Positions 26,899 to 35,628 of a DNA stretch of 64,000 bases are shown piece after piece. Made by a program: the position numbers and the translations under genes. The stretch lies in NCBI GenBank assembly GCA_963791575.1, contig CAWBSY010000005.1:132260-196259 (forward strand). Direction: 5' to 3'. The notes below the pieces were generated by a model. That model did not search any database and was not told where the DNA came from. It saw only the letters and a program-made list of their open reading frames with translations. Source of the stretch: JAOAPG01 sp963791575 (GTDB lineage: Bacteria > Acidobacteriota > Terriglobia > Terriglobales > Acidobacteriaceae). Numbering within the stretch: position 1 is the first letter of the stretch; every line of letters begins with the position of its first letter.

Positions 26899-28132
26899 GT
26901 GAGGCCCTCACTCGTATCGAGTCAGCGTGAGCTCGTAGTCCTTCTGCTTCTGCCAGATACTCAATAGTTGGCGCAAGCCGGCGTAAGCCTTGCTGCGAGA
27001 GTTCCTGCACCGTAATGATTTTTACGAAGTCCATTACACTCAGTCCTCCGCGAAAACGCGCAACACCTGCAGTAGGGAGAACATGGTTTGGACCAGAAGC
27101 ATAATCGCCCGCGGCTTGTGCCGAATAGTCACCAACGAAAATCGAGCCAGCATTCTGTATGAACGCAAGATCCTCGCGCGAAACTGTGATGTGCTCGGAC
27201 GCCAAAGCATTCGCCCACTCGATCGATTCTGTCCGCGACTTGGCGACGAGAATCACACCACGGCGGCGTAGCGACTCTTTTGCAATCGGATTCGCGCGAG
27301 ACAATTCCCCTGTCGACGCAAGAACCGATTCCGCAAGCTCCGAAGATGTTGTGATAAAAACAGCCAAAGTTTCCGGATCGTGCTCAGCCTGTGCTACCAG
27401 ATCAGCTGCAATGAACTCAGGCCTTCCATCGTTACTCAGGATCACGACCTCGGTCGGCCCCGCAAGAAAATCAATCGAGCAATCAAAGGAAACAAGTTTC
27501 TTCGCGGCAGTCACGTAAAGATTCCCCGGACCCACGATCTTGTCGACGCGGGGAATTGTTTTCGTTCCATAAGCCAATGCCGCGATCGCCTGCGCTCCGC
27601 CCACCCGGTAAAATTCCGTAACCCCGAGCATTCCGGCGGCTGCTAGAACTTCTGGTCGAGGTTGAGGCGAGACTACTCGAATATTCTTAACACCCGCGAC
27701 TTGAGCGGGAATGACCGTCATCAGCAAAGTGGAAACCAGCGGATAGCGTCCGCCAGGAACGTAGCAGCCGACAGATTCGAGTGGCCGCACCATCTGCCCT
27801 ACCGAAATTCCGTTTCGACTTCGCTTCCATTCTTTAGGCTTCTGCAGAATGGCAAAGCGCCGAATGTTCTCCGCCGCTTTTCGCAATGCAGACTTCAACT
27901 CCGGAGCAGCTGAGTTCCACGCATCGCGGATTTCTTTTTCCTTCACTCGCAGAGGTTGACCCGACGCGAGTCGATCCCACTTTTCGGCATATTCTCGCAA
28001 GACTGAATCGCCGTTTCGTCGAACACTGTCCACAATCGTCCTGACTTGTGGCTCAACCTTTTCGAATTGCGTGCTGCGGCCTGCGAGCTTTCTTACGCGT
28101 GCCGTCGCCGTTCGACCCGAGAGAATCCGCAC
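26891..28132 (-). CDS. hisD: Histidinol dehydrogenase HisD
   Basis: A 413-residue zinc enzyme making the last two oxidations to histidine. Blocks include VGCYVPGGRYPLVSTLLM, RVGGAQAIAALAYGT, DKIVGPGNLYVTAAKK, LAGPTEVVI, DLVAQAEHDP and the catalytic LASEHITV. GTG 28132 shares one base with the hisG stop (TAGTG). No break. Confidence 0.94.
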   Translation of the reverse strand: MRILSGRTATARVRKLAGRSTQFEKVEPQVRTIVDSVRRNGDSVLREYAEKWDRLASGQPLRVKEKEIRDAWNSAAPELKSALRKAAENIRRFAILQKPKEWKRSRNGISVGQMVRPLESVGCYVPGGRYPLVSTLLMTVIPAQVAGVKNIRVVSPQPRPEVLAAAGMLGVTEFYRVGGAQAIAALAYGTKTIPRVDKIVGPGNLYVTAAKKLVSFDCSIDFLAGPTEVVILSNDGRPEFIAADLVAQAEHDPETLAVFITTSSELAESVLASTGELSRANPIAKESLRRRGVILVAKSRTESIEWANALASEHITVSREDLAFIQNAGSIFVGDYSAQAAGDYASGPNHVLPTAGVARFRGGLSVMDFVKIITVQELSQQGLRRLAPTIEYLAEAEGLRAHADSIRVRASHA

Positions 28133-29001
28133 TACATCACCACCTTATTCAGCGGATACTCCACAATTCCTTGTGCCTTGGCTTCTTTTAATCGAGGTAT
28201 CACTTCCCATGCCGTCGATTCTTCAATGACGGTGTTCACGGCCAGCCATTCCGGATCGCTCAAAGTCGAAATTGTTGGACGCTTCAGCGCGGGCAGCACG
28301 CCAAGAACGCCGTCCAAATCTTCTTTGCGGACGTTGAGCATGAGGCCAACTTTATCTTTGGCCTCCATTGCTCCGCGTAGCATCAGCGCCAGGTTTTCGA
28401 TCTTTCGACGCTTTGCAGAATCCGTCCACGAAGTCCTGTTCGCGATTACCTGCGTGTTCGATTCGAGCACTGTATCCATAATGCGCAGATGATTCGCCCG
28501 CAACGAACTGCCAGTCTCGGTAACTTCTACAATGGCATCGGCCAGCATCGGAGGCTTTACTTCGGTTGCGCCCCACGAGAACTCAACCCGCACATCAACG
28601 TTGCGGCTATAGAAATAACTCTTCGTGACATTAACCAGTTCCGTGGCGATGATGCATCCTGAAAGATCTTCAGGCTGCTTATATGTCGAAGATTCTGGCA
28701 CCGCCAACACCCATCGCACCTTGCCACGGCTCTGCTTGGCATAGCTGAGATTGGCTACAGTTTCGACCGCCAAACCGCTTTCAATTACCCAATCGAAGCC
28801 CGTGAGTCCGGCATCGAGCGCTCCATGTTCTACATACCGCGCCATCTCTTGCGCACGGATCAACATGCATTCAATTTCCGGATCGCCAGTCGAAGCAAAA
28901 TAAGACCGCGCATTGGTATGAATTTGCAGCCCAGCCTGTGCGAAAAGTTGGAGAGTAGCTTCTTGCAGACTGCCCTTGGGAATTCCGATGCGAATCTTCA
29001 T
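28132..29001 (-). CDS. hisG: ATP phosphoribosyltransferase HisG, long form
   Basis: First enzyme of histidine synthesis, 289 residues. The N-terminal two-lobed domain begins IRIGIPKGSLQEATLQLF; LTGFDWVIESG and CIIATELVNVTKSYF are PRPP/ATP-binding regions. The extra C-terminal 75 residues, with KRPTISTLSDPEWLAVNTVI, match the ACT-like regulatory domain of HisG-long enzymes, which are feedback-inhibited by histidine and do not need HisZ. The ATG overlaps the hisI stop as ATGA. Confidence 0.93.
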   Translation of the reverse strand: MKIRIGIPKGSLQEATLQLFAQAGLQIHTNARSYFASTGDPEIECMLIRAQEMARYVEHGALDAGLTGFDWVIESGLAVETVANLSYAKQSRGKVRWVLAVPESSTYKQPEDLSGCIIATELVNVTKSYFYSRNVDVRVEFSWGATEVKPPMLADAIVEVTETGSSLRANHLRIMDTVLESNTQVIANRTSWTDSAKRRKIENLALMLRGAMEAKDKVGLMLNVRKEDLDGVLGVLPALKRPTISTLSDPEWLAVNTVIEESTAWEVIPRLKEAKAQGIVEYPLNKVVM

Positions 29002-29370
29002 CGGCTGGCCTTTTGTAAATTCTCACTGGCCGAAGGAATCGGAATTGTCTTCGTAAAACAAGACCGAGTGCCTTCGTGGCAAACAACGCCCGCTCCCTCG
29101 ACTTGCACCTGCAGCAGCAGCGTGTCGCGATCGCAGTCCGTCGCAGCGGAGAGCAGCTTCAACCGATTGCCGGATGTCTCGCCCTTCATCCAAAGTTGGT
29201 TGCGAGTTCGGCTATAAAAAGTCACGTAACCGCTGGAAAGTGTCCGCTCCCACGCATCACGGTTCATGAATCCAAGCATCAGGATTTCGCCCATTATCAG
29301 AATCCTGCACGACAGCTGGCGTTAAACCTGCCATCTTGTCAAAATCGATTTCTACGCTTTCTGTTTCCAT
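28998..29370 (-). CDS. hisI: Phosphoribosyl-AMP cyclohydrolase HisI, frameshifted
   Basis: PRA-CH opens the adenine ring of PR-AMP. The true N-terminus starts at ATG 29370 behind a GGAAGGA site: METESVEIDFDKMAGLTPAV, then VVQDSDNG. After this the frame changes at a GGG run (29290-29292), one extra G, into EILMLGFMNRDAWE and the zinc motif CHEGTRSCF. It is the first structural gene of the his operon, about 55 bases after the attenuator. There is no HisE (PR-ATP pyrophosphohydrolase) domain or gene in the operon. Confidence 0.88.
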
Positions 29371-29424
29371 CGTTCCTTCCTTGCTAACTCTCACGAGAAA
29401 ATGACCCAACAAGAAAAATGCAAC

Positions 29425-29458
29425 AAAAAGCCCGCTGAGCGTTGTCGCTTCAGCGGGC
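29425..29458 (-). terminator. his operon attenuator terminator
   Basis: Read on the minus strand: GCCCGCTGA pairs with TCAGCGGGC (29458-29450 with 29438-29430), with an 11-base loop, followed at once by TTTTT (29429-29425). It stands between the His-rich leader peptide and hisI. A GTGTGT...ACACAC pairing that spans the leader stop codon could act as the alternative fold. Confidence 0.85.
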
Positions 29459-29481
29459 CGGATCTTGTGTGTATTGCTGGG

Positions 29482-29556
29482 CTAACTTAGTTCCCACACA
29501 CATCCCACCCGCGCAGCGTGCACGTGGTGATGATGATGGTGGTGGCTCGTCAGCAT
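29482..29556 (-). CDS. hisL: his operon leader peptide with seven consecutive histidines
   Basis: A 24-codon frame, ATG 29556 to TAG 29482. After MLTS come seven His codons in a row (CAC CAC CAT CAT CAT CAC CAC), then VHAARV and a short tail. Ribosome stalling at these codons when charged tRNA-His is scarce would alter folding of the RNA before the terminator at 29458-29425 and permit hisI-A transcription. The alternation of CAC and CAT argues against a simple repeat expansion. It is analogous to enterobacterial hisL but not obviously homologous. No Shine-Dalgarno site is clear, and the candidate promoter is very close, so the leader may be nearly leaderless. Confidence 0.85.
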   Translation of the reverse strand: MLTSHHHHHHHVHAARVGCVWELS

Positions 29557-29567
29557 GAAGTAACTAC

Positions 29568-29594
29568 ATTATGGGAGGCGAACTTTGCCGTCAA
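29568..29594 (-). promoter_or_regulatory. Candidate promoter of the his operon
   Basis: On the minus strand a TTGACG box (29594-29589) is followed by CATAAT (29573-29568) with a 15-base spacer, shorter than ideal. A second TTGACG lies at 29610-29605. The predicted transcript start is only a few bases before the leader ATG. Confidence 0.35.
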
Positions 29595-29884
29595 TAACAG
29601 AGCTCGTCAAAAAATAGATGTCGCCGATTTAATTTTCTGATAGACATCGGCCTCCACAAGACACTCTGCTTCCCATTCATGTAAAATCATTCAAGGCGAG
29701 TACTGATTAGAGGTTTCGCGCTGCGTGGATTCGCGCGCGACACGATTGGCTTCCGCCCCGGCTCATCTCGACCGACGTTCTGATTGCCGGGTTTATATTA
29801 AGGACCAGTTCCAGAAACTACTCCCCAATTCATATTGAGAGCCCCTGGGCCCGCGCCCACGTGGACATTTGTCAGGAGACGAAG
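29571..29884. other. Divergent intergenic region between his leader and zinc ribbon gene
   Basis: Apart from the candidate his promoter, no repeat or gene was seen in these 314 bases. Promoter elements for the zinc ribbon gene are presumably here but not obvious. Confidence 0.4.
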
Positions 29885-30064
29885 ATGGCGAAGATTGCAA
29901 AAACAGCTGACCGCAAAAAGATCATGGACACATCCAAGAGCACCGATTGCCCAAAGTGCGGTAAGCCCACCAGAATCGCAAAGCGAGTGAAGGATCGTGA
30001 ACGCAACATTCCCGGCGGAATTGTCATCTCCTGCTCAGCCTGCGAATTCTACGAGAAGCTGTAA
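29885..30064 (+). CDS. Small zinc ribbon protein
   Basis: 59 residues, very basic, with two cysteine pairs, CPKCGKP and CSAC, 27 residues apart, fitting a single zinc ribbon. The ATG at 29885 follows an AGGAGAC site. The sequence looks like a nucleic-acid-binding or ribosome-associated small protein, but no family function is known to me. It stands alone, divergent from the his leader. Confidence 0.7.
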   Translation: MAKIAKTADRKKIMDTSKSTDCPKCGKPTRIAKRVKDRERNIPGGIVISCSACEFYEKL

Positions 30065-30204
30065 GACCAGTTTCGAGTTTCACAACCATAATTTCGTGAG
30101 GCCGCGATAGCTCACCGCTCGTGCGGCTCTTTCCTTCTTTATCCGCTGCCCGTGCTCATGTCCGCCCGCCTCTATTAGCAGATGTTCTAGTAGTGAAGAC
30201 ACTT

Positions 30205-30231
30205 ACGTAGAGACAGCCGCCTCGGCTGTCT
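30205..30231 (+). repeat. Hairpin repeat family C, copy 1
   Basis: ACGTAG followed by a GACAGCCG / CGGCTGTC stem with loop CCT. The rest of the gap 30065-30644 holds no gene; its right end carries the promoter and palindrome of the next gene. Confidence 0.8.
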
Positions 30232-30511
30232 GCTCTTTGCGAAACCCTGTCCTTCAAACCGCAGCGCTCATACAGAACGGAAGACAAGGCGGTGTGACCC
30301 ACTCTCTGGTCTCTCCACTTTCCGAAAGAGTAAGGTGGAACGGATACCAAACTTGGATACGTAAGATCATCTCGCTGCAATCCGCGGCTCCCGACTATTC
30401 CTTCGCACATTTCTAACCGCGCCGCCACCGCGAAGACAATCTCGACGCATCTGCGTTTGAACTCAATCATTGTTATCCCAACATCGACTCAGACCGATTG
30501 TGAGAAATAGC

Positions 30512-30547
30512 TTGACATGACATTTAGTGTTGTAGTTAACTACAACA
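30512..30547 (+). promoter_or_regulatory. Promoter with overlapping 20-bp palindromic operator
   Basis: A TTGACA box at 30512-30517 is followed by the perfect palindrome TGTTGTAGTTAACTACAACA (30528-30547), which covers the expected -10 position. It lies about 100 bases before the secreted protein gene, with a GGAG-type site just before the ATG. A dimeric repressor bound here should block transcription; the GntR/YtrA regulator encoded downstream is the natural candidate, though a BlaI-type repressor elsewhere is possible. Confidence 0.6.
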
Positions 30548-30644
30548 GTGATTGAAAACGAAGTTTATTCGGGCTGATTCATTGGGTACGCTGGCGAATA
30601 ACCCAACCCGAAACCAAGAATGAACTTCGCAAGGAGAATAAAAC

Positions 30645-31184
30645 ATGAAATCCGTTCGTTTTCTGCTGTCGTTTGTTCTGCTAGCGCTCTCCACCGTGAC
30701 TTTTGCCCAGTCTGACGCGCAAAAATCTTTCGACAAATTGAAGACTCTGACCGGTTCCTGGAAAGGGCCAGTAGCCACCTTTCCGAAGGCCACCGACATT
30801 CCGGAGGGGACAATTACACAAGTCTCGCTTCGCACAACCTCCCGCGGCAACGCGCTGGTTCATGAAATGTACGACCCCTCAAAGCCCGACGATCCGACTA
30901 AGAACGACCATCCCGTCACTACGTTCTATCTGGAGAACGATCGCCTGCTCCTTACGCATTATTGCGACGCCGGTAATCGGCCGCGCATGATGGCCCGAAC
31001 ATCGCCTGACGGAAAAACCGTAGAGTTTGATTTCGTCGACGTTGCTGGTGGCACAGAGTATGGACACATGCACCATGCAGTGTTCACCATCATTGACGAC
31101 AATCATCACACCGAGGACTGGACGTACATGATGCCAGGAGACAAGCCAATGCGTGCCCACTTTGACCTGCAGCGCGCCAAGTGA
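30645..31184 (+). CDS. Exported protein of unknown function
   Basis: 179 residues with a clear signal peptide (cleavage after TFAQ). The mature protein begins KSFDKLKTLTGSWKGPVATF and ends in MMPGDKPMRAHFDLQRAK, the general outline of small beta-barrel (lipocalin/DUF1579-like) proteins of Acidobacteriota that open with LxGxW. No catalytic residues can be assigned. A ribosome site AAGGAG precedes the ATG. It lies 40 bases before the GntR gene and behind the palindromic promoter, so probably belongs to the regulator-ABC operon. Confidence 0.65.
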   Translation: MKSVRFLLSFVLLALSTVTFAQSDAQKSFDKLKTLTGSWKGPVATFPKATDIPEGTITQVSLRTTSRGNALVHEMYDPSKPDDPTKNDHPVTTFYLENDRLLLTHYCDAGNRPRMMARTSPDGKTVEFDFVDVAGGTEYGHMHHAVFTIIDDNHHTEDWTYMMPGDKPMRAHFDLQRAK

Positions 31185-31224
31185 CGGGTAGCGTATCTTT
31201 GCAAGGGCTATTTGGAAAACCTTT

Positions 31225-31662
31225 ATGGACCGTGAGTGGAACGACAGTCAGCCGATTTACCGCCAGCTTCGCGACCGCGTCGTTGCCATGATCCTCGACG
31301 GCGTGCTCAAGGAAGGCGATCCGCTCCCCTCGGTGCGCACTGTCGCCGCAGAATATCGGGTCAATCCGCTCACGGTTTTGAAGGGCTATCAGCAACTGGT
31401 GGACGAGGGCCTTGTCGAGAGTAGACGAGGTCTTGGCATGTTCATCAATGCGGGCGCACGTAGTTTGTTGCTGCAAGGCGAGCGACAAAAGTTTCTTGGC
31501 GAGGAATGGCCCAGGGTCCAGGCAACGATTCAGCGGCTCGGCTTGACCGCAGAAGAACTCCTGGACAACACAAACGGGGGGCCGTCTTCGGATGCCCCGT
31601 CATCGAAATCCATCAAGCCGAATCGCGCCAAATCCAATCCGCAGGGGGAACGCCAACCATGA
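31225..31662 (+). CDS. GntR-family regulator, YtrA subfamily
   Basis: 145 residues. The N-terminal winged helix is typical: QPIYRQLRDRVVAMILDGVLKEGDPLPSVRTVAAEYRVNPLTVLKGYQQLVDEGLVESRRGLGMFI. The C-terminal part is short, as in YtrA regulators, which control ABC transporter operons they are encoded with. Its stop overlaps the ABC ATPase start (ATGA). The Pro/Ser/Lys-rich tail is unusual but free of motifs. Confidence 0.88.
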   Translation: MDREWNDSQPIYRQLRDRVVAMILDGVLKEGDPLPSVRTVAAEYRVNPLTVLKGYQQLVDEGLVESRRGLGMFINAGARSLLLQGERQKFLGEEWPRVQATIQRLGLTAEELLDNTNGGPSSDAPSSKSIKPNRAKSNPQGERQP

Positions 31663-32608
31663 CAGTCATCGAAGCACGCGGTCTTCGCAAGACCTTCGGC
31701 ACAACCATCGCACTCGATGGCGTCGACCTGCACGTCGAAGAGGGCCGCATTCTCGGACTCATCGGCCCCAACGGCGCAGGCAAGACCACCGCCCTCAACG
31801 CGATCCTGGGCCTCACGCAATATCAGGGAGAACTGAAGGTGCTCGGACGCAACCCTTGGGCCGAACGCGATCAGCTTATGCGAGATGTCTCGTTCATCGC
31901 GGATGTTGCCGTGCTTGCCGCGCTGGATAAAGCGTTTCACAGGTGCTCGACTACGTTGCGGGCGTGCATCCGCGATTCGATCGCGCCAAGGCGGAAGGTT
32001 TTCTTTCCAAGACCGATGTCCGGAGTACTAGCAAGGTCAGGGAATTGTCGAAGGGTATGGTGACCCAGCTGCACCTCGCTCTCGTAATGGCCATCGACGC
32101 GAAGTTGCTGGTGCTCGATGAGCCGACGCTCGGTCTCGATATCCTTTATCGCAAACAATTTTACGATTCACTTCTGAACGACTACTTCGATCGCAGCCGC
32201 ACCATCGTCGTCACCACACATCAAGTTGAAGACATCCAAAACGTCCTCACGGATGTCATGTTCATCAACCGTGGCCGCATCGTTCTCAATTGCAGCATGG
32301 ACGAATTCGAGTCGCGTTATCTGGAAGTGACCGTTCATCCCGAGCATGTCGCCGCAGCACGGGCGCTCAAGCCGATTCACGAGCGTCAGGTGCTCGGTCG
32401 CAGCATTCTGCTCTTCGACGTGGCCGCCAATCGTACAGTGGATCGTCAGCAACTCGCCGCTCTCGGCGACGTGCGTACGCCCAGCATTGCCGACTTGTTC
32501 GTTGCCATCCTGGGAGATACACGGGGAGAGAAGCCGGGAAATATGCCAGATAAGCCTGGCAATCAGGCCGGCCGATCACAGGTTAATTATCAAGGAGCAG
32601 CTCGATGA
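31659..32608 (+). CDS. ABC transporter ATPase, with two frameshifts
   Basis: Nucleotide-binding subunit of an ABC-2 type exporter. Walker A is GPNGAGKT, the signature-like ELSKGMVTQLHLALVMA, Walker B LLVLDEPTLGLD and the H-loop VVTTHQVEDI. Between them two extra bases close together (near 31919 and 31934) break the frame; restored, the sequence reads ADVAVLA - RWIK - VSQVLDYVAGVHPRF, which fits the family. The gene overlaps its regulator and the permease by 4 bases each. Confidence 0.87.
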
Positions 32609-33520
32609 ATACTCAATCCAACGCTATACCCGAGTCCTTCGGCTCGCAACGAACCTCGCCCGCAGCCATGTCAGCGACTCGGCCAATGTATTGGTCGATC
32701 CGGCGCGAATTGTGGGAGTACCGTTCCATCTATATCGCGCCGTTGGCCGTCGCGGCCGTCACTCTGTTCGGCTTCCTGATCGCCACCCTTGGTCGTGCCA
32801 TGTCAATGCACGACCCGGCGCGGAGGGCGGCCGTGCTCACCGAGCCGAACACCTTTGCTGAGCTTCTGATTATGGGGACCGCTTTCGTCGTCGGATTGCT
32901 CTACTCTCTCGACGCGCTGCACGGTGAACGTCGCGATCGCAGCATCCTGTTCTGGAAGTCGCTGCCGGTTTCCGATCTCACGACCGTGCTCTCGAAGGCC
33001 AGTATCCCGCTGGTGGTTCTCCCGCTGCTTTCCTTCGCGCTCACCGTTGCGACGCAGTGGATCATGTTGCTACTTAGCACCGTCGTGTTGCTGGGGAGCG
33101 GTCTGAGTGCTGCGCCTCTATGGACACATATGCCGTTGTTCCAGACCTGGCTGCTGCTGTTCTATCACCTGTTCGCCGTGCATGTGCTCTGGTACGCGCC
33201 AATCTACGGATGGCTTCTGTTGGTTTCAGCCTGGGCTCGGCGCGTGGCATTTCTATGGGCCGCCTTACCTTGGCTTGCGATCGGTATCATCGAGAAACTT
33301 GCCTTCAACACTTCGCACTTTCGCCGCGTGGGTGGGTTACCGCATCAGTGGCGACGCAGCAGGTGGCTCGTTCACAGCGGATAACGTCTCGATGAGTCCG
33401 CTGATGCATCTCACTCCGGGAAAATTCCTGAGCACTCCGGGTCTGTGGCTCGGGCTGGCGTTCTTCGCGGCATGCATCGCCGCAGCGGTCCGGCTGCGCC
33501 GCTCTCAAGGACCAATCTGA
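32605..33520 (+). CDS. ABC-2 type permease, frameshifted
   Basis: Membrane subunit of the exporter, with about six to seven hydrophobic helices (for example IYIAPLAVAAVTLFGFLIATL, LIMGTAFVVGLLYSLDAL, GWLLLVSAWARRVAFLWAALPWLAIG). The YSLDALHGERRDRSILFWKSLPVSD stretch is typical of ABC-2 permeases with YtrA regulators. A single extra T near 33321 (CACTTTCGCC) breaks the frame; the last 65 residues follow in the next frame and end in a helix. The cargo is unknown; such systems often export peptides or lipid-active compounds. Confidence 0.83.
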
Positions 33521-33545
33521 TTTGCATCAAATAGTAACGACGCTC

Positions 33546-33571
33546 ACGTAGGGACAGCCGCCTCGGCTGTC
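33546..33571 (+). repeat. Hairpin repeat family C, copy 2
   Basis: ACGTAGGGACAGCCG, CCT, CGGCTGTC, the same hairpin as at 30205 but with GG before the stem. Confidence 0.8.
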
Positions 33572-33665
33572 AGCTTTTCGCGAAACTTTTTGCTTTCACC
33601 TGATTATTCTTGTAATCCAAGCGCCAATCCCGAAGCCCATCAACCACAGTTTTGTACAATCGCCT

Positions 33666-34349
33666 ATGCCCTCCGCCGACTCTCCGGAAAAACTCCACTA
33701 CCTTCTTACTCGCCACATCATCGACACAGGACACGCTCCGTCTCTTGCGAAGTTAGCCGAACTGGCGGAGCTTCCCGAAGCCCGCACTGAAGCCCTCCTG
33801 AAAACTCTCGATCAAATGCATGGAGTGATTCTGGTGCCGAATTCGTCTCGTATTTGGAGCCTGCATCCCTTTGCGCTCAATCCGACCAGGTTCTGGGTGA
33901 GCACCACAAGCGGAGGGTGGTGGGCAAACTGCGCCTGGTGCTCGCTGGGAATCGGAGCTGCGCTTAAACAGGACGTCACAATCTCAACCTCCGATGGCGG
34001 AGAAGAAACGTCTCTGCAATTCACTATCGAGCAAGGCAAGACGCGCCGCACAGATCTGCTGATGAACTTCCCCTATCCGCCGGAACGCTGGTGGGATAAT
34101 CCATTCGCTCCCTGCGTCAACATTCTTTTTTTCTCTTCGCAAGCCCGCATCGAGTCATGGCGTGCGCGGCACGGACATCCGCCCGGCAGCGCTCTTCCTA
34201 TTGATGTGGCCATCCGGCTGGCAGAACTTTGGTTCGGAGACTACGCCTCTCCCGACTGGGTGCGTAAAACGCCCGAGCGGGCCAACGAAATTTTCAGCGA
34301 GCTCGGCTTGGATAAATCTTTCTGGAAGTTCCCCGCAAGTTTTCGCTGA
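33666..34349 (+). CDS. Alkylmercury lyase (MerB)-like protein
   Basis: A 227-residue protein with an N-terminal winged-helix-like region (LAKLAELAELPEARTEALLKTLDQM) and a C-terminal domain of the MerB type. The sequences ANCAWCSLGIGAAL and APCVNILFFSSQARIESWRARHG resemble the two MerB cysteine regions. The Asp that completes the MerB catalytic triad is not seen after the first Cys, so organomercurial cleavage is doubtful and the protein may be a relative with another role. No mer genes are nearby. Confidence 0.7.
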   Translation: MPSADSPEKLHYLLTRHIIDTGHAPSLAKLAELAELPEARTEALLKTLDQMHGVILVPNSSRIWSLHPFALNPTRFWVSTTSGGWWANCAWCSLGIGAALKQDVTISTSDGGEETSLQFTIEQGKTRRTDLLMNFPYPPERWWDNPFAPCVNILFFSSQARIESWRARHGHPPGSALPIDVAIRLAELWFGDYASPDWVRKTPERANEIFSELGLDKSFWKFPASFR

Positions 34350-34397
34350 TGATTTCGCGTCCGATTGGTGCGGTTATTCTTTCTCGCATAAATCCAT

Positions 34398-34545
34398 TGT
34401 CATCCTGAGCGAGAGTGCTTCTTCGCTTGCGAAGAAGCAACGAGTCGAAGGACCCCTACCTCACCCATGCCTCATCTCATCGTTATCCCGAGCGCCGCAC
34501 AATGACGAACCGCGTCCCGCTCGGTGAGTACAAGTCGGGGAAATA
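34398..34545 (+). repeat. Hairpin repeats D and E, tandem pair
   Basis: Family D (34398-34459) has the flanks TTGTCATCCTGAGCG and CGAAGGACCCCTACC around a TGCTTCTTCGC/GCGAAGAAGCA stem with a TT loop, different from the copy at 4013. Family E follows: ATCCCGAGCGCCGCACAATGACG to CGGTGAGTACAAGTCG. The same D-E pair occurs at 35438-35580. Confidence 0.8.
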
Positions 34546-34591
34546 TGCTTTGCGTGCCGTTCCTAGGTGAAACCCACGGCATGGAGTTATT

Positions 34592-35377
34592 GTGAACAGA
34601 ATGCTTCTTCGTCCTTCAACAGAAGTCGCCGCTACTGTTTGGCTGGGTCCACGGCTGCGTAGTTTCGGTTCCGCAGTAGCCGCCGTCGTGCCTGACGGGT
34701 TTCTTTCGTATGTCCGCATCCTCCACCCCGCGCAGGGAAAAAACGGTGAGCCGGTGAGATGGTCTTCCGTTGCCGCACGCACGGGTCGCATCATGCATCG
34801 ACTGGCACAATTTCATGCTATCGCTCGCCCGCTGGTGTCGGCCGAGCCAGACTCAACACCATGGGAGGGCGTAAGTCCCCAAGGAGGGAACCTACCACCC
34901 GAGCTGCTGCGCGTCTTGTGTCGGACTCTGAGGAAACATACCACCACTGCGAACTCGTGCTGGTTCTGTCTGTGGGAAGGTTACGGCTGGTTGCGTGGCA
35001 GTTCCACGGCGACAATCATCGCTAGCTCCGATGGAATTCTCAAACTGCCGCGCGCCGGACCAGACTTTGCTTCTGAGATGTTGCACCAAGCACGGGTAAG
35101 TCTTCCAAACCGGGATTACTTACTGTTTGAAGGCCCACTAGAGGCCGCCACCGAACTCGGCGAAAGAATCGGCGACGCCTTTTTCCCTCAGTCACCCAAC
35201 CTCTTCTGGCCGCAAGACCACGCCTGGTGTGTGGCTTCCGAAATTGATCTCTTTTGCACGTTGATCGCCGGGTCAGACTCCCTGGCTGAAGATCTCGTAA
35301 ACAACCCGATGCTTGAGGCATGGCGTGTCGAGCCGGGAGATTCCATCGCATTCGACAGCGATCAGATCAACTCGTAG
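34592..35377 (+). CDS. Conserved protein of unknown function
   Basis: 261 residues, cytoplasmic. It starts at GTG 34592 with GGAG 6 bases upstream. Blocks are GPRLRSFGSAVAAVVPDGFLSYVRILHPA, RWSSVAARTGRIMH and the C-terminal FWPQDHAWCVASEIDLFCTLIAGSDSLAEDL. I recognise this as an uncharacterised family also seen in actinobacteria, where the RILHPA and DHAWCVATEID-type segments recur. No enzyme signature is apparent. It is enclosed by hairpin repeats on both sides. Confidence 0.7.
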   Translation: MNRMLLRPSTEVAATVWLGPRLRSFGSAVAAVVPDGFLSYVRILHPAQGKNGEPVRWSSVAARTGRIMHRLAQFHAIARPLVSAEPDSTPWEGVSPQGGNLPPELLRVLCRTLRKHTTTANSCWFCLWEGYGWLRGSSTATIIASSDGILKLPRAGPDFASEMLHQARVSLPNRDYLLFEGPLEAATELGERIGDAFFPQSPNLFWPQDHAWCVASEIDLFCTLIAGSDSLAEDLVNNPMLEAWRVEPGDSIAFDSDQINS

Positions 35378-35437
35378 TCGAACAATGTCGGGTGTAGCAC
35401 CTCATATGCCCTACTCCCACGATATTGTGATCGATAT

Positions 35438-35580
35438 GGTCATCCTGAGCGACATTGCATCTTTGCTTGCGAAGAAGCAACGAGTCGAAGGACCCCTACC
35501 TTGCCCATGCTTCATCCTATCGTCATCCCGAGCGCCGCATAATGACGAGCCGCGCTCGCGCGGTGAGTACAAGTCGAGGG
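35438..35580 (+). repeat. Hairpin repeats D and E, second tandem pair
   Basis: Family D copy (35438-35499) with an imperfect TGCATCTTTGC/GCGAAGAAGCA stem, then family E (35519-35580). The arrangement duplicates that at 34398-34545, framing the intervening gene. Confidence 0.8.
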
Positions 35581-35628
35581 ACCTGCTTTGTTTTGCATGA
35601 CGCCTGAATGCCGTAGACGCCATCAACC

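Noticed and set aside
29521..29545. His-codon run as a simple CAC/CAT microsatellite
   Set aside because: It lies in a short frame with start and stop, the codons alternate between CAC and CAT, and a terminator and his genes follow.
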